This document shows positions 48,396-60,779 of a DNA stretch of 64,000 nt, piece by piece. Where the stretch lies: contig JAMJFZ010001133.1 in assembly GCA_026225945.1 (NCBI GenBank), positions 16,146,001 through 16,210,000 on the forward strand, read 5' to 3'. The position numbers and the translations under genes are program-made. How positions within the stretch are numbered: the stretch's first letter is position 1; each line of letters begins with the position of its first letter. This stretch comes from Cricetomys ansorgei. Lineage: Eukaryota; Chordata; Mammalia; Rodentia; Nesomyidae. Under the pieces are notes generated by a model, which searched no databases, had not been told where the DNA came from, and saw only the letters and a list, made by a program, of their open reading frames with translations.

Positions 48396-49560
48396 AGTCC
48401 ATCACCATGATGGTGGGGAATTGCTGTAGCAAGCTCCAGACATGGTGGCTGAAACAGGTGAGAGCCGACAACTCAAACCACAAACATGAAACAGAGAGAA
48501 CTTGCAATGGTGCAGGGTTGAGCTCTCAAAACCAACCCCCCAGTGACATACTTCCTTCAGCGAGGGTACACCTCCCAAGCCTGCCCAAATAGTTCTACCA
48601 ACCGGAGATGGAGTGTGCATTCAAGCCACCACTCCATGCTCTCCTGACAGATTTATAGTATAGGGCATGAATTCTCTCCTGTGGAGAAATCAGAAAGTGG
48701 TTGGTTACTCCCATAATATTTATACCACTACTGCACCAGTGGGCACATCTTGTCTAGCAGGTTGTTATTAGAGCATTAGAGGTCCAGCACTGGGTCAGAT
48801 AAAATTTTCCCCACATTCTGTGTAGCATCTTCTAGCATTACGAAATCTAGCCAGCAAGGAGAGGATTTTCTGGTCAGTTCAAGATCGATTTCCCTACCTC
48901 CTGCAACCAGAGTGTGTGGAATCTTCAGCAATAGGGGCTTATCTAGTTATGGCAGGAAACCAAAAGCAAGGGCTGTGTTTGGTGTACTTCCAGAGCCTCC
49001 ATGACCAAGAACTCAGAAGAATGCGACTCATGCCTGCCACTGAAGTTTTCATTGAAAAATCCACGTCTTCTGGGAGAAGCTTTGTCCACCCATGCGTGGA
49101 ACCTCTGTTCAAACTCCTCCTTTTACAAATTAGTGGGATTTCATAAGCCTTCTCTATATATCACTAGTTTGGGTTAAAACCCCAACCCCTCATTTTCCCA
49201 TCCCTGCGTCCCCATCCCCACTTAAACCTTGAACCTCCTATATGCCCCCCTTTTGGCATTTCACAGGTGCACAGGTGGTCTGCTTTCCTCTCTTATTTTA
49301 GTTTTTACTTGGGTAACACGGTTGTAAATTTCCACAAAGCCTTACCATACACACTTTGTTTTGGCTAACCCCCCTTCTGTCTCCTCTTTTCCCCACCCCA
49401 ACCTCACTCCCTGCCTGAGTCTTTCGGTTTTTATCCCCCTGTCCCCCCTACTCTGACTTCATTTTATCTATATTCGACTATTCCCACCTCTCTTAATGTC
49501 GTTCCTTTCCTTGGGTAACTTTCCAGGAGGGATCACAGGTGTGATGGTAGATTGGGATGC
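48396..49560 (-). mobile_element. Rodent repeats, mainly L1 3'UTR (antisense)
   Basis: 48,400-48,640 is a rodent-type repeat (AACCACAAACATGAAACAGA, CCAGTGACATACTTCCTTCA). From about 48,690 the TGGTTGGTTACTCCCATAAT phrase recurs at 54,325 in the large L1, indicating L1 3'UTR. Boundaries uncertain. Confidence 0.5.
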
Positions 49561-50009
49561 CAGCAAGACAAGTGTCATTCTTAATTTTACAGGAATGCTC
49601 AGCATTTCACCATTACGGAGGTTATTTGCTGGAGATGTTTTGTATTTATTCCTTTGAGTTTAAAAAAAAAAGCTTATTTTCCTTCAGACACTGATGAGAA
49701 TTTTTGTTATGTTAATTGTATCAAACCCTTTCTCGCTCTGTTGGGTTAATTATTTATTTTTCTTACTTTTAATCTGTAAATGTCATAAGTACACTATTAA
49801 ACTTTTCTAATAGTAGAGCAACTTTTTTTTTATATAAACACACTGGTCATAATGAATACGCATAATGTCAGGAGCATGCCACCATTCCCTACTTAAGATT
49901 TTTCTTCTTTTTGTGTGCCTGATAATTGGTTTGGAATTTTTCTTTCTTGTATTTTTTAAATCATGTTTCCATACTGAGGTTATAGGAATTTTATAAACCG
50001 ATTTGAGCT
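49561..50009. other. Intergenic, L1-like remnants
   Basis: AT-rich. The GAGATGTTTTGTATTTATTC to CTACTTAAGATTTTTCTTCT span looks like antisense L1 ORF2 debris, not firmly assigned. Confidence 0.3.
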
Positions 50010-50400
50010 TGTTCTAGTTTGTTTTTTATTGCTGTGATAAAACACCATGACCAAAAACAACTTGGAGAGGAAAGGGTTTCTTTGGCTTACCTTTCCACAC
50101 CACTGTTCCTGCTTCAGGAAAGCCAAGGCAGAACTCAGGCACCTCAGGAAGCTGGAGGCAGGACTGAAGCAGAGACTGTGGCAGAGTGCTGCTTATTGGC
50201 TTGCTATGTAAGCTTCCTACCCACTCAGAGATGGCACCGCCCACAGTGGGCTAGGCGGTCACACGTCAATCATTAATCAATAAAATACCTCACAGACTTG
50301 CCTATATATAGGCCAATCTGATGGAGGTAATTCTTCAACTGAAGTGCCCTCTTCCTAAAAGACCCTAGTTTGTGTCAAGCTGACGAACAACTAACCATCA
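50010..50400 (-). repeat. ~400-bp rodent repeat (antisense)
   Basis: TTATTGCTGTGATAAAACAC, CACCGCCCACAGTGGGCTAG and TTTGTGTCAAGCTGACGAAC; the reverse complement of the 18.4-kb family. Confidence 0.8.
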
Positions 50401-51364
50401 CAGAGCCTTAAAAAGGACTCTAGAAGAGGATATGTAACATTAAAATGAGTTGTTTATGGAAACTTTTGATACATGTATCTTTATTTTACCTGTAACCTCC
50501 AAAGGCACAGAGACACAGAGAGGCCGACGATTCCAGAGCTGAATTATAAACCAGGATGAAAATAATTAGTGGTAAACAATTCAGCCTTCCTGCAGTGTTC
50601 ACAATGTGTAGCTAACGAGAAAGAAAAAGAAAGTAATTATGAATTGTGAGGCTCTGCTCTGCTTGTGCAGATAGGAAAGTCAAAAATAAAAAAATGCCAA
50701 ACCGCCAGTGAAAGAAAGAAAATTCTTCTGTACAGAACACAAACTGGAGCCGATTGCGTCCTCTGCCTCCAGGAGGCATCCACAGCACAGACCGATGCTC
50801 TCTGACACTCCTTAGAAGGCCGTGTAGCCTCAGACGCACGCAGGCACCCAAATTCCCTTCCCTTCACACATGTCACAAAAGGGGTGTTGATTGAGAGCAA
50901 ACACGTTCATGCAAAAAAATGTGTACATAAAAGGGAAAGCAGAATTAGACTGTGACTGAGCATCTTCCTCCCCTAACCTCCCTCCTCCAGGTCGTTCTCA
51001 GCCAACGAGAGGAGCAGCTCGCTGAACGTCGCACGCACGTGTATGGCTGCTCGTTCAAATACACTGAGCTGGAAAAGTATACATTAAGAAGCTTTTCGGC
51101 TTTCAATTTATTTCTCACGTAATTGTATCCTGTTGTACGGAATGGCATGATTCATCGTTTCAGCGCGCGTTAGATTGCAGTCACTGTTATTTTACACCAT
51201 TTCTAGATCTTTCTAGGAAGACAGACCATGGGTGTTTCCGTCTCATGTTACAAATGGGAATCACCCGAGAGTCACGTAATTAAAAATATATGCCAGTGCT
51301 TAAAAGTGCGTGTCCCTGATTGTAGATCTCAATTAGGATTATTCGCTGATAGTAAGGACTTGCA
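50401..51364. other. Intergenic, largely unique; possible regulatory stretch
   Basis: A MIR-like fragment at about 50490-50570 (CAGAGACACAGAGAGGCCGA). From about 50,900 to 51,350 no repeat is seen and the sequence carries CpG-containing and AATTA-rich motifs (TCACGTAATTAAAAATATAT). Function unknown. Confidence 0.35.
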
Positions 51365-51700
51365 TGGTACTCAGAGTTGATGGTGACCCTGACAGGGTTC
51401 AGGTCACCTGGGGGATAGGTTTTTAGATTAGCCTCTGGGTTTGCCCGTGAGAGATTGTCTGGGTTAGACTAATCAAGGTGTGAAGGCCCACCCTAAAAAA
51501 GGCCCACTAGGGGCTCCGATCCTGGAGCGCAAAAAAAGGGAGCTGGCTGAGCACAAACATGCAGTACTCTGTCCTGCCAACGTGGCGCCCTCCCCAAGGT
51601 GGGCTGCACCCTTGAATGGTGAGCCCAAATAACCCCCTTCCTTCCTTCAGTTGCTTTTGTCAGGATATTTCATCACAGCGCCAGGAAAAAGAACTAAGAT
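51365..51700 (+). repeat. Rodent repeat related to the ~400-bp type
   Basis: CAAGGTGTGAAGGCCCACCC, GTGAGCCCAAATAACCCCCT, CAGTTGCTTTTGTCAGGATA and a final AAAAGAACTAAGATA. Similar 3' design to the 18.4-kb repeat but a distinct family. Confidence 0.55.
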
Positions 51701-51739
51701 ACCGAGGGAAAGAGAACTTGGACTTGGGGAGAGAAAAGC

Positions 51740-51970
51740 AGCCTTTTCTTTGTGTGTGAGTGAAGCCGGGTACTGAACCCAGGGCCTCACACATGCCAGA
51801 CAAAGGGTTCTACTACTGACACAGCCCCGGGTTTTTTCTTTTTGAATGTCAATAGGTCTCACTATGTTGCCCTGGCTAGTCTGGAACTCTCTATGTAAAT
51901 CAGGCTAGCCGAAATCTCAGAGACCCACTGGTGGTGTTGAGATTAAAGGTGTGCACCACCATGGCCGTAC
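51740..51970 (-). repeat. ID and B1 SINE pair (antisense)
   Basis: GTACTGAACCCAGGGCCTCA is the antisense ID core. The GTCTCACTATGTTGCCCTGG to GAGATTAAAGGTGTGCACC part is B1. Confidence 0.8.
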
Positions 51971-52334
51971 TGTTCAATAGTCTTCTGCACCCCCGATCTC
52001 TTGGCCACAGAAGCAAAATGAGTAGCGTAAGATGGAACTGCATGCATGCCTTTTTCCAAGGATGGATGGAGTGTATTTTATAGTATGTAGAACCGGTTTT
52101 AGAAATTGCTCATTTTTCTTTTATTTGAAACATTAAAAATTATTTTAAGTTAGCACGCAAAGAATGCATTAGTCATGCTTTGCCCTTGGTTGACCCCCTT
52201 AGCTCCTCCCTCCGCACTGCTTGTTGCTATCCCTGCCTCCCTTGAAGAAGGACCCTTCTGTTTCCACGTCACACATATCGCATTCCTCTCTTACCTGTGT
52301 CTCACAGTCTCCTTAGAAATTGCTTGTAACAGGC

Positions 52335-52695
52335 TCAACTGTCCCCACCTCCCCCCCAGAGTTCATTTGTTGAAGTTCTAACCCACTAGAACCTCAGAAT
52401 ATTACCACGTTTGATTGCCAAGAACATTTTCAGAAGCAACTAAGTTAAAAGGGAAGTGTTGGGATGGACCCTGGGCCAACCTTCTGGTGTCCTTCTTAGA
52501 AGAGGAGATTTAAACACAAGAGCCCCCAGAGATGGATGCAAAGAGGACAGGCCATCTGCAAGCCAGGGACAGACGCCTCAGGAGAAGCTAAGCTGCCAAC
52601 ACCTTGACCTTGGGCTTTTGGCCCCTAGGAGGTTTCAACGTCTGCTGTGTAAGCCACCTGGTCCCTGGTATTTTGTGATGAAAGTCCTAGAAAAG
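52335..52695 (+). mobile_element. MaLR LTR (MLT1-like)
   Basis: GTTCATTTGTTGAAGTTCTA, TGGTGTCCTTCTTAGAAGAG, GGCCATCTGCAAGCCAGGGA, CAACACCTTGACCTTGGGCT and GTAAGCCACCTGGTCCCTGG are in MLT1/MST order. An old solo LTR; no internal genes. Confidence 0.75.
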
Positions 52696-53129
52696 ACAGG
52701 CTGAAGAGGTGAAATTATCAGTCATCAATGAGAAGCATCCTAAGAAATCCTTCAGTTTCATAAGCCACAAACTGAAGCTTTCAAAAAGGGAGTCTTCACA
52801 GAAACTGGAAAACAAAGATTGACATTTGACTATAAATACTCAGAGTCACTCTGTGAATAGCATCCACTAGCCTGGAGAAATAGCTCCAAATGAACCAAAC
52901 ACTCAGTGGAATTACATTATGCAGAAGTCTGGCAGAGATTCAGTGTGTTTGCAAGTTAGTACATTATAAACAGTTCTATATTCTTTTCTGGGCCTTTTTC
53001 CAGAAGAAATTATTTAATTTGGGATTCTTGTTTTGTATTCAAATAAATGTTTAATAAAGTATTTTTTTTTGAAACACCAAATTCATAGGAAGATTTCCTT
53101 GAGGTGATTTTTTATTTTAACTGTGTAAT
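52696..53129. other. Intergenic, unassigned
   Basis: Nothing recognised; ends in an AT-rich run with two AATAAA-like hexamers near 53043-53060. Confidence 0.4.
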
Positions 53130-53510
53130 TTATTGAAGTAAATTCTTGTAACATAATTAGCCAGTGTAGGGTGAACAACTCAGTGGCATTAATTACTTTC
53201 AAAATATTGTATAGTTAATATCTCAGTCTAATTACAAAATATTTGTATTGCTCCTAAGCAAAATCCTTAACCACACAGCAGTTTCTGCCCACTGCTATCT
53301 TCCTTTGGCCCCCGGCACCAGGCAACCTATGTTCTGTCTCTACAGATTTACCTGAATATGTCATGTAAGTGTCATGTCACTAACAACCAGTCCTTGGCAA
53401 TGGCCTTTCCTTTACAAAGTGTTTCCAGGATTCATTCATGTTATAATATGTACTAGTGCTTTGGTCCCTTTTTGACTGAATAGTGTCCCACTGCGTGTGC
53501 CCGCCACGCT
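53130..53510 (-). mobile_element. Ancient L1 fragment (antisense)
   Basis: GGCAACCTATGTTCTGTCTC, TCCAGGATTCATTCATGTTA and TGACTGAATAGTGTCCCACT have the order of an old antisense L1 3' region. The younger L1 begins directly after it. Confidence 0.55.
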
Positions 53511-53529
53511 ATCTTGATACATTCTTTTC

Positions 53530-56500
53530 TTTTGTTGAAAATGGATTTTTTCTTATATACTATATTCCAATTACTCTCCCTCGACTCCTCTCAGTTTCCC
53601 CCCCCCCCCCCACCCCATCCAGATCCACTCCCTTTCTGTCTCTCATTAGAAAACTAACAGGCTTTAAGGGACGATAATAAAGTATAATATGATAAAAAAA
53701 AAAGTAATTCATCAAGTTGGACAAGGCAAATAAATAGAAGGAAAACAGCCCAAGAGAAGGCACAAGCATCAGAGACCCACTCAGGTGCACACTGGGAACC
53801 TCACGAAAAGACTAAACAGGAAGCCATGATACATATGCAGAGGACCTGGTGCAAACCTGCGCATGCTGCCTCAGCCTCTGTGAGTTCATATGAGCTTTGA
53901 TCATGTTGGTTTAGAGGGTCTTGCTTTCTTGGTGTCCCCCATTCCCTCATATACTCTTTCTGCTTCCTCTTCCTTAGGGTTCTCTGAGCCCTGAGAGGAG
54001 AGATTAGATAGAGACGTCCCATTTTAGTGCTGAGTGTTCCAAGGTCTCTCATTCCGTATAATTGTCTGGCTGTGGATCTTTGTATTTATTCCCATCTGCT
54101 GCCAGAGGAAGCTTCTCTGATGATGGCTGAGCAAGGCACTGATTTATGAGTACAGCAGAATGTCACTGGGAGTCATTTTATTGTTACAGTTTTGTTGTTT
54201 GTTTTTACAACAGTAGTATTTGGTTTTCCCCTAGGTCCCTGGCCTATCTACTCTGTGGTTCTTGGCCACCCAAGCAGTGCTGGGTATGGGTTCTATCTCC
54301 TAGAGGAAGTCAAATCCAATATTGGTTGGTTACTCCCATAAGCTTTGTGCCACCACTGCCCTAGCATATTTTGCAGGCAGGACACCACTGTGGACCAAAG
54401 GGTTTGGAGCTAGCTTGGTGTTTACATTTCTCCTTTGGTAGCATGCAGAGTACCTTCCTGTACAAAGGACAATAGAAGTAAGGGTGAGGGCTCTATGCAG
54501 GCACCAGGTTGACTTCTCTATGCTCAATGAACCGTGTAGATGCTGCCTTCAGCAATGGAGCTTTTGTGTCAGTTTGTGGAGAGCAACCTGTTGTAGTCTT
54601 GGCAACAGCCTGAGTTGTTCAGGGTTCCCATAGGACTGTTTTGGCCAACAACTCAATTAGATGTAACCCAATCCTGCTACTGGAAGCTTCACTTGGTGAC
54701 AGGAGACGGTCAGTTGGGACTCTGTCTCCCACATTATTTGGCGATTTCCATATATATATATGCACTTCTACTCTGTTAGGTTTCATTACCACCCCTAAAC
54801 TGGCCCTTAATTTTGACTTTCTCTCCCCATATTCCCTCCATACTCCCCCTCACTCGCAACTTGACCTTACTTTTCCAGCCCCCGGCCCATCCATATCAAT
54901 CTATTCTATTTCTCTTTTCTAACAAGATCTATCTGTCCACCCTAGTCCCTTACTTTATACCTAACCTCTATGGTTCTTTAGATTGTAGCTTCTGTCTGAG
55001 CTCTGCTTCCACACTCTGCTTCTACCTTGCTTCCTTCTCTGAACTCTGAACTCTGCCTCTACTCTCTGCTTCTCTGAGCTCTGCCTCTGCCTTCCCAGTG
55101 CTGGGATTAAAAGCATGAATCACCACTGCCTTCTGAATGGGGATTAAAGTTGTGTACTAACATTCTTTGTACCCTATAGCAGCCATGCTGATGGATTAAA
55201 AGATTAAATGTTTCTCTACAATAGTTGTCTTTTTGGGTCTGGGACGTCTTACTTGGGATGATTGTTTTCTAGGTCTATCCATTTACCTGGTAATTTTATA
55301 ATGTATTTTTTTGAATTGCTGAGTAATACTTTATTGTGCAATGTGCCACATTAAAAAAAAAATCCATTTTCTCTCAAGGGACATTGAGATTGTTTCCAAT
55401 TTCTGGCTATTGTGAATAAAGCTGCAATGAACATGGTTGAGTGAGTGTCTCTGTGGTAAGGAGAAGCATCCTTTGTGTATATTCCCAAGAGTGCTATATA
55501 GCTGGATCTTGAGATAGATCAATTCCCATCTTCCTGAGGAACTGCCCCACTGATTTCCATAGTGGCTGTATGAGTTTGCATTGTCACCAACAATGGGAGT
55601 TACTTCACATTCTCAACAGTATGAGGTGCCACTTGTTTTATCCATTCTGATGAGTGTAAGATGAAATCTCAAAGTAGTTTTGATTTGCAGTTCCCTGATG
55701 GTTAAGGATGCTGAACATTTCTTTAAGTGCTTCTCAGCCATTTGAATTTCCTCTACTGATAATTCTCTGTTTAGATCTATACCTCATTTTAAAATTGAGT
55801 TATTTGTTTTCTTGATAGCTAGTTTTTTAAGTTATTTATATATTTTGGATATTAGCCCTCTATTGGATGTGTAGTTGGTAAAAACCTTTTCCCATGCTGT
55901 AGACTGCCTCTTTGTTTGAATAACAGTGTCTTTTCTGTGCCAGAAGCTTCTCAGTTTCATGAGGTCTCACTTACTAATTGTTGGTTTTAGTTCCTGTGCT
56001 AATGGTGCTCTTTTCAGAAAGACTTTCCTGTGCCAATGAGTTCTAGGCTATCCCTCACTTTCTCTTCTGTTAGGTTAAACGTATCTGGTTATCTTTGATT
56101 CATCTGGAGTTGATTTTCATGCAGGGTAAAAGTATGGATCCATTTGGATTCTTCTAAATGCAGACAGCCAGGTTGGCCCGCACCATTTGTCAAAGATGTT
56201 GTCTTTTTCCAGTGTGCATTTCTGACCTCTTTATCAAAATTAGGTGTCCACAGGTGTGTTGACATATGCTTGGGTCTTCTAATTTGATTCCATTGATTAA
56301 CACGCCTGTTTTCATGCCAATACCATGATGTTTTTATAGCTACACTATAGCTCTGTAGTACAACTTGAAATTGGAGATAGTGGTACCTCCTACTTCTTTT
56401 ACTATTTAGGATTGTTTTAGCTCTCCTGGGTTTTGTGTGTTTCCATATGAAGTTGAAAATAGTCCTTATAAGATCTGTGAAGAATTATGTTTTGATGAGG

Positions 56501-58950
56501 ATTGCATTTTGCCTGCAGATTGCTTTTGGTAGAATTGCCATTTTTATTATATTAATTCTACCAATCCATGAGCATGGGAGATCTTTCTACTTTCTGTTAT
56601 CTTTTTCAATTTTTTTCTTCAATGTATTGACAATTTTATCATTCTAGTCTTTCACTTGCCTGGTTAGAGTTATCCCAAGATATTTTACATTATTTGAGAC
56701 TATTGTGAAAGTTGTTGTTTCCCTGATTTCTTTCTCAATCCATTTGTCATTTGTATATAGGAAGGATACTGATTTTTGTGAGTTAATTTTGTATTCGGCT
56801 AGTTTGCTAAAAATGTTTATCAGTTTTAGGAGTTCCCTGGTGGAATTTTTTGGATCACTTACATATACTATCATATCATCTGCAAATAAAGATACTTTGA
56901 CTTCTTCATTTCCTATTTGTAGGTTCTCCTTCAGTTGCCTTATTGCTCTAGCTAAGACTTCAAGTACTGTATTGGATAGGTATGGAAAGAGTGAACAACC
57001 TTGTCTTGTCCGTGATTTTAGTAGAAGTTTTCTGAATTTCTCTCCATTTAAGTTGACTTTGGTTACGGTATTGCTGAAACTGCCTTTATTATGTGGAGGC
57101 CTGTCCCTTGTATCCCTAATCTTTCTGGGACTTTTATTGAGGGATGTTGGATTTTGTCAAAGGCCTTTTATGCATCTAATGAGATGATCACATGGCTTTT
57201 GTCTTTCAGTTTACTTATATGGTGTATCTCATTTATCAATTTATGAATGTTGGACCATCCCTGTATCTTTGAGATAATGCCTACTTATTTTATTGAGAAT
57301 TTTTGCATCTATGTTCATGATGGAAATTAGTCTATAATCCTCTTTCGTTGTTGGGTCCTTATGTGGTTTGGGTATCAGGGTAACTGTGACCTCATAAGGT
57401 GAAATGTATAATGTTCTCTCTGTTTCTATTTTGTAGAATTATTTGAGGAGTATTTGCATGAATTCTTCATTGAAACTCTTAGAATTCTGCACTAAAACCA
57501 TTTGGCCCTGGGTTTTTTTAGTTGGAAGACTTTTAATGACTGCTTCTATTTTACTAGGGGTTATAGTCTGTTTAAAGTAATTATCTGATCTTGATTTAAC
57601 TTTGGTAAGTATTATGTAATGAGAAAATTATTCGTTTCTTTTAGATTTTCCAATTTGGTTGAGTACAGGTTTTTAATGTCTCAATTCTCTGGATTTCCCC
57701 AATGTCTTTTATAATGTCCATCTTTCATCTCCAATTTTGTTAATTTGGATATTCTTTCTCTACCTTTTAGTCAATTTGGATAAGGGTTTGTCAATCTTAT
57801 TGATTTTCTCAAAGAACAAACTCTTTGTTTCATTGATTTTTTGTATTGTTTTGTTGTTTTTATTTTATTGATGTTAGTCTTGAGTTTGATTATTTCTTGC
57901 AATCTACTCTTCTGGGTGTGATTTCTTCTTTTTGTTCTAGAGCTTTCAGGTGTGCTGTTAGGTTGATAGTATGAGGTCTCTCCTATTTTTTTGTAGGCAC
58001 TTAGTATTATGAATTTGCCTCTTAGGACTGCCTTCATTGTGTCCCATCAATTTGAGTATGTTATGTAGTCATCTCCATTCAGTTCTAGAAAGACTTTAAT
58101 TTCTTTCTTGACCCATTTTTTTTTATTAAGTAGTGAGTTGCTTAGTCTCCATGAGATTGTAAACTGCTGTTTAATCCATGGTGGTCAGATAGGATGCACG
58201 ATATTATTTCAATTTTCTTGTATTTGTTAAGACTTGCTTTGTGTTCAAGTATGTGGTCAATTTTGGAGAAAGTTCCATGAAGTTCTGAGAAGAAGATAAA
58301 GTCTTTGTGTTTGGGTGAACTGTTCTCTAAATATTTGTTAGGTCCATTTGGTTTATAACATCAGTTAGCTCTAGCGTTTCTCTGTTTAGTTTTGTCTGGA
58401 GGACCTGTCTGTTGGTGAGAATGGGGTATTGAAGTCTCCCACTATCAGAGTGTGAGGGCCAACATGTGATTTAAGCTGTAGTAGTGTTTCTTTTATGAAC
58501 TTCGGTGCCCTTGTGTTTGGTGCATGCATATTAAGGAAGAATTACACTTTCCTCTTGGTAGATTTTTCCTTTGATGAGTATGTAGTGTCCTTCCCTATCT
58601 CTTTTGATTAGTTTCAGTTTGAAGTCTATTTTGTCAGATATTAAAGTGGCTACACTAGCTAGCTTCTTAGGTCTATTTGTTTGGAATATCTTTTTCTATC
58701 CTTTTACTCTGAGGTGATGGCTATCCTTGATATTAAGATATGTTTCTTGGTTGAAGCAGGATGAATCCTGTTTTTGCATCTATTCTATTAGTCTAGTCTT
58801 TTTATTTGGGGAAATTGAGACCCTTGCTGTTGAAACACATCAATGAGCAATGTTTGTTGATTCCTGTTATTTTGTTGTTGTTGTTGTGTGTGTATGTGTC
58901 TGTGTGCTTCCCCTCTTTTGATTTGAAAGTCTGGGATTATTTATTCCTTG
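53530..58950 (-). mobile_element. Rodent L1 retrotransposon, 5' truncated, antisense
   Basis: About 5.4 kb. 53.53-55.3 kb is 3'UTR, starting with a poly-purine tract on the - strand (C run at 53600). 55.3-58.9 kb is ORF2 read on the - strand, from an N-terminal endonuclease-like segment (DKIDFKLKLIKRDREGHYIL-like, ~58.6 kb) to the C-terminal region near 55.35 kb. ORF1 and the 5'UTR are absent. An antisense B1-like insertion lies at about 54985-55160. Numerous stops and shifts make it dead. Confidence 0.85.
55350..58880 (-). pseudogene. L1 ORF2 (endonuclease-reverse transcriptase) remnant
   Basis: Only short frames survive: about 57771-58037 (linker segment) and 56644-56905, which reads NEEVKVSLFADDMIVYVSDP. 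The reverse-transcriptase FADD motif lies at 56875-56886, still intact. The family protein is about 1275 residues and nicks and reverse-transcribes at target DNA. Here the frame is broken many times. Confidence 0.8.
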
Positions 58951-59654
58951 TGTTCCCTTGGGTGTAGTTTATCTCTAAAGCAAGCACCTCACTTCCTTAT
59001 ATAGGCTTCCAGCAGAAGGTGTGGCTCAGGTTAGAGGTGGGACCCCAGCTCAAAAGATCTGAGTTAAAGGCTGTCTTTCTACCTCAAAGATCCACATTAA
59101 AAGTAGATCTTCCTACTTCAAATTAAGCAAAAATACATCACAAGTATGCCCCCCTCATTTGGGGATTTTAGTTAATCCATTCTAGACATTCTTTTTCTTT
59201 TTTAAAAATATAATATTTTTGTTAATTCTTTGAGAATCTCATACATGTTTATAATGTATTTTGATCATGTTCATCCCAACTTCATATTTTTAAAGAAAAT
59301 AAAATCCATGGAGTCCAATTTAAGCTGCCCACATACTCAAGGTTATAAGGCCATCCACTGTGGGGTCATCTTCACTGGAGGTGACCTACTAGAGACCACA
59401 TTCTTAAAAAAAAAAATCTAACTCTCCTTCCCCCTGAAGCCATCAACTGTCAATAGCTCCTTAGTTGGAGGTGAGGGCTCAGGAACCCTTTACCCCATCC
59501 ACGCTAGAATGTTGACGGGCTTGATCTTGTATTGGCAACCGCAGCTGCTATGCGTCCTTGAGCGAAGAGGGCCCAACGCTGCAAGGTGTGCCTGGGGATG
59601 AGTTGACAGTTTCTGGGGGCAGGACAGCTGATAAGCCATCCTAGGAGCATACAT
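58951..59654. repeat. Rodent repeat and L1 3'UTR-like sequence
   Basis: 58,960-59,160 resembles a known rodent repeat (TAGATCTTCCTACTTCAAAT, TTTGGGGATTTTAGTTAATC). 59,205-59,520 resembles L1 3'UTR (GAGAATCTCATACATGTTTA, CATCAACTGTCAATAGCTCC). Orientation uncertain; no gene. Confidence 0.45.
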
Positions 59655-59990
59655 AGGGCTGAAGAGAAGGCTAAGTGGTTAAGAACGCTTGTTGCTCTTG
59701 CAGAGGACTCAGGTTCAGTTCCCAGCACCACGCGGTAGCTAACAGCAGTCTGTAATCCAGGTCATCATCCACGATGGCATGGGGCTTGGTGATGATGCAG
59801 CTGTTTGAATTCATCCACACTCTGGTAAGAGTTCTAAGCCCAATAACTCATTTCTATGGCAACTTCTGTATCTCTGTGCCTGTAATCCAGTCCAGGTGAT
59901 ACGACATCCTCTTCTTTCCTCCTCAGGCCTGCATGCACACGGCACACAGGCATACATGCAGACAAAACACCTAAATTCAAAGTAAAAATA
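59655..59990 (+). repeat. B2 SINE split by a 119-bp insertion
   Basis: B2 head at about 59655-59760 (GGTTAAGAACGCTTGTTGCT, TCAGGTTCAGTTCCCAGCAC) and B2 tail from about 59880 (CTTTCCTCCTCAGGCCTGCA, CATACATGCAGACAAAACAC). CTGTAATCCAG occurs at both 59750-59760 and 59880-59890, flanking 59761-59879. Confidence 0.85.
59779..59853. repeat. Inverted repeat, left arm
   Basis: About 75 bases matching the reverse complement of 61488-61560 with roughly a dozen differences (shared GGGGCTTGGTGATGATGCAG and TCCACACTCTGGTAAG). It lies within the insertion in the B2. Confidence 0.85.
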
Positions 59991-60779
59991 AGTAAATCTT
60001 TCAAGCATTGGTAATACCCATACAAGCTTCTTGCTCTGCTGGGGAAGCAAAAGGAACTCTTGGTTTCCATGTAGTTCACATTCTCTGTTTCTCAGGTGTG
60101 GAAACTGAAGACATAGAAAGTGACTCTCCCTCCATTAGGGACGGATTTAAGGATCTCATTTCTCCTGTCAGACAAAGCAAAAGTCCCTGCTAGGCTTTCT
60201 TTCTCACCTAGCTTGGACATCTTCTTATCACTTTCAATTTCTTATTTACTCACATTGGGTGAGAGTTCAAAACCCAGAGAAGAGTTCTAGAAACTCCTTG
60301 GGCTGCTCACCATACAGACTCTCCGTGGTACCCTGAGACAGGAGCCCTTCATCTTCCAGCCCTGAGATGTGAAGCTCTCGGATGACGCTCACTCACTCCC
60401 AGCAGGCCCTGGTCACTTCAGCTCCACCCCTTTCTGCCCTGAGCGCGATACCTTCAGATTCACTTAACTCAGCCTCTCTCAGAACCACAACAGCCTTTAA
60501 AGTCTGGTAAGTTTTATTGCTTAACTGTTGGTTATGTGGTGACATAAAGAAAACCATATCTTGGTTTTCATCTTACGTTGGGTACAGGCCACATAGCAGT
60601 TGGTAGTTTCTTTGGATTTTTTATTTCATGTGTCATGAGGAGGACAGAGATGTGGTTAGGTTTACATGTAAACAAAGTGGGGAGCCATCAGCAGAACAGG
60701 GCTTGAGGACTCAAAAAGATAGGCCTTGGAATCATAAAATTCAGGACTGGACAGATTTTTGTTGTTGTCTTTGAGCCAC
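59991..60779. other. Intergenic, mostly unique
   Basis: A short MIR-like trace near 60090-60140 (GTGTGGAAACTGAAGACATA). Otherwise nothing recognised. Confidence 0.4.

Noticed and set aside
52456..52704. 82-codon + strand open frame
   Set aside because: Lies within an MLT1-like LTR; no protein similarity.
56705..57187. 160-codon + strand open frame
   Set aside because: Antisense shadow of decayed L1 ORF2, which runs on the - strand.
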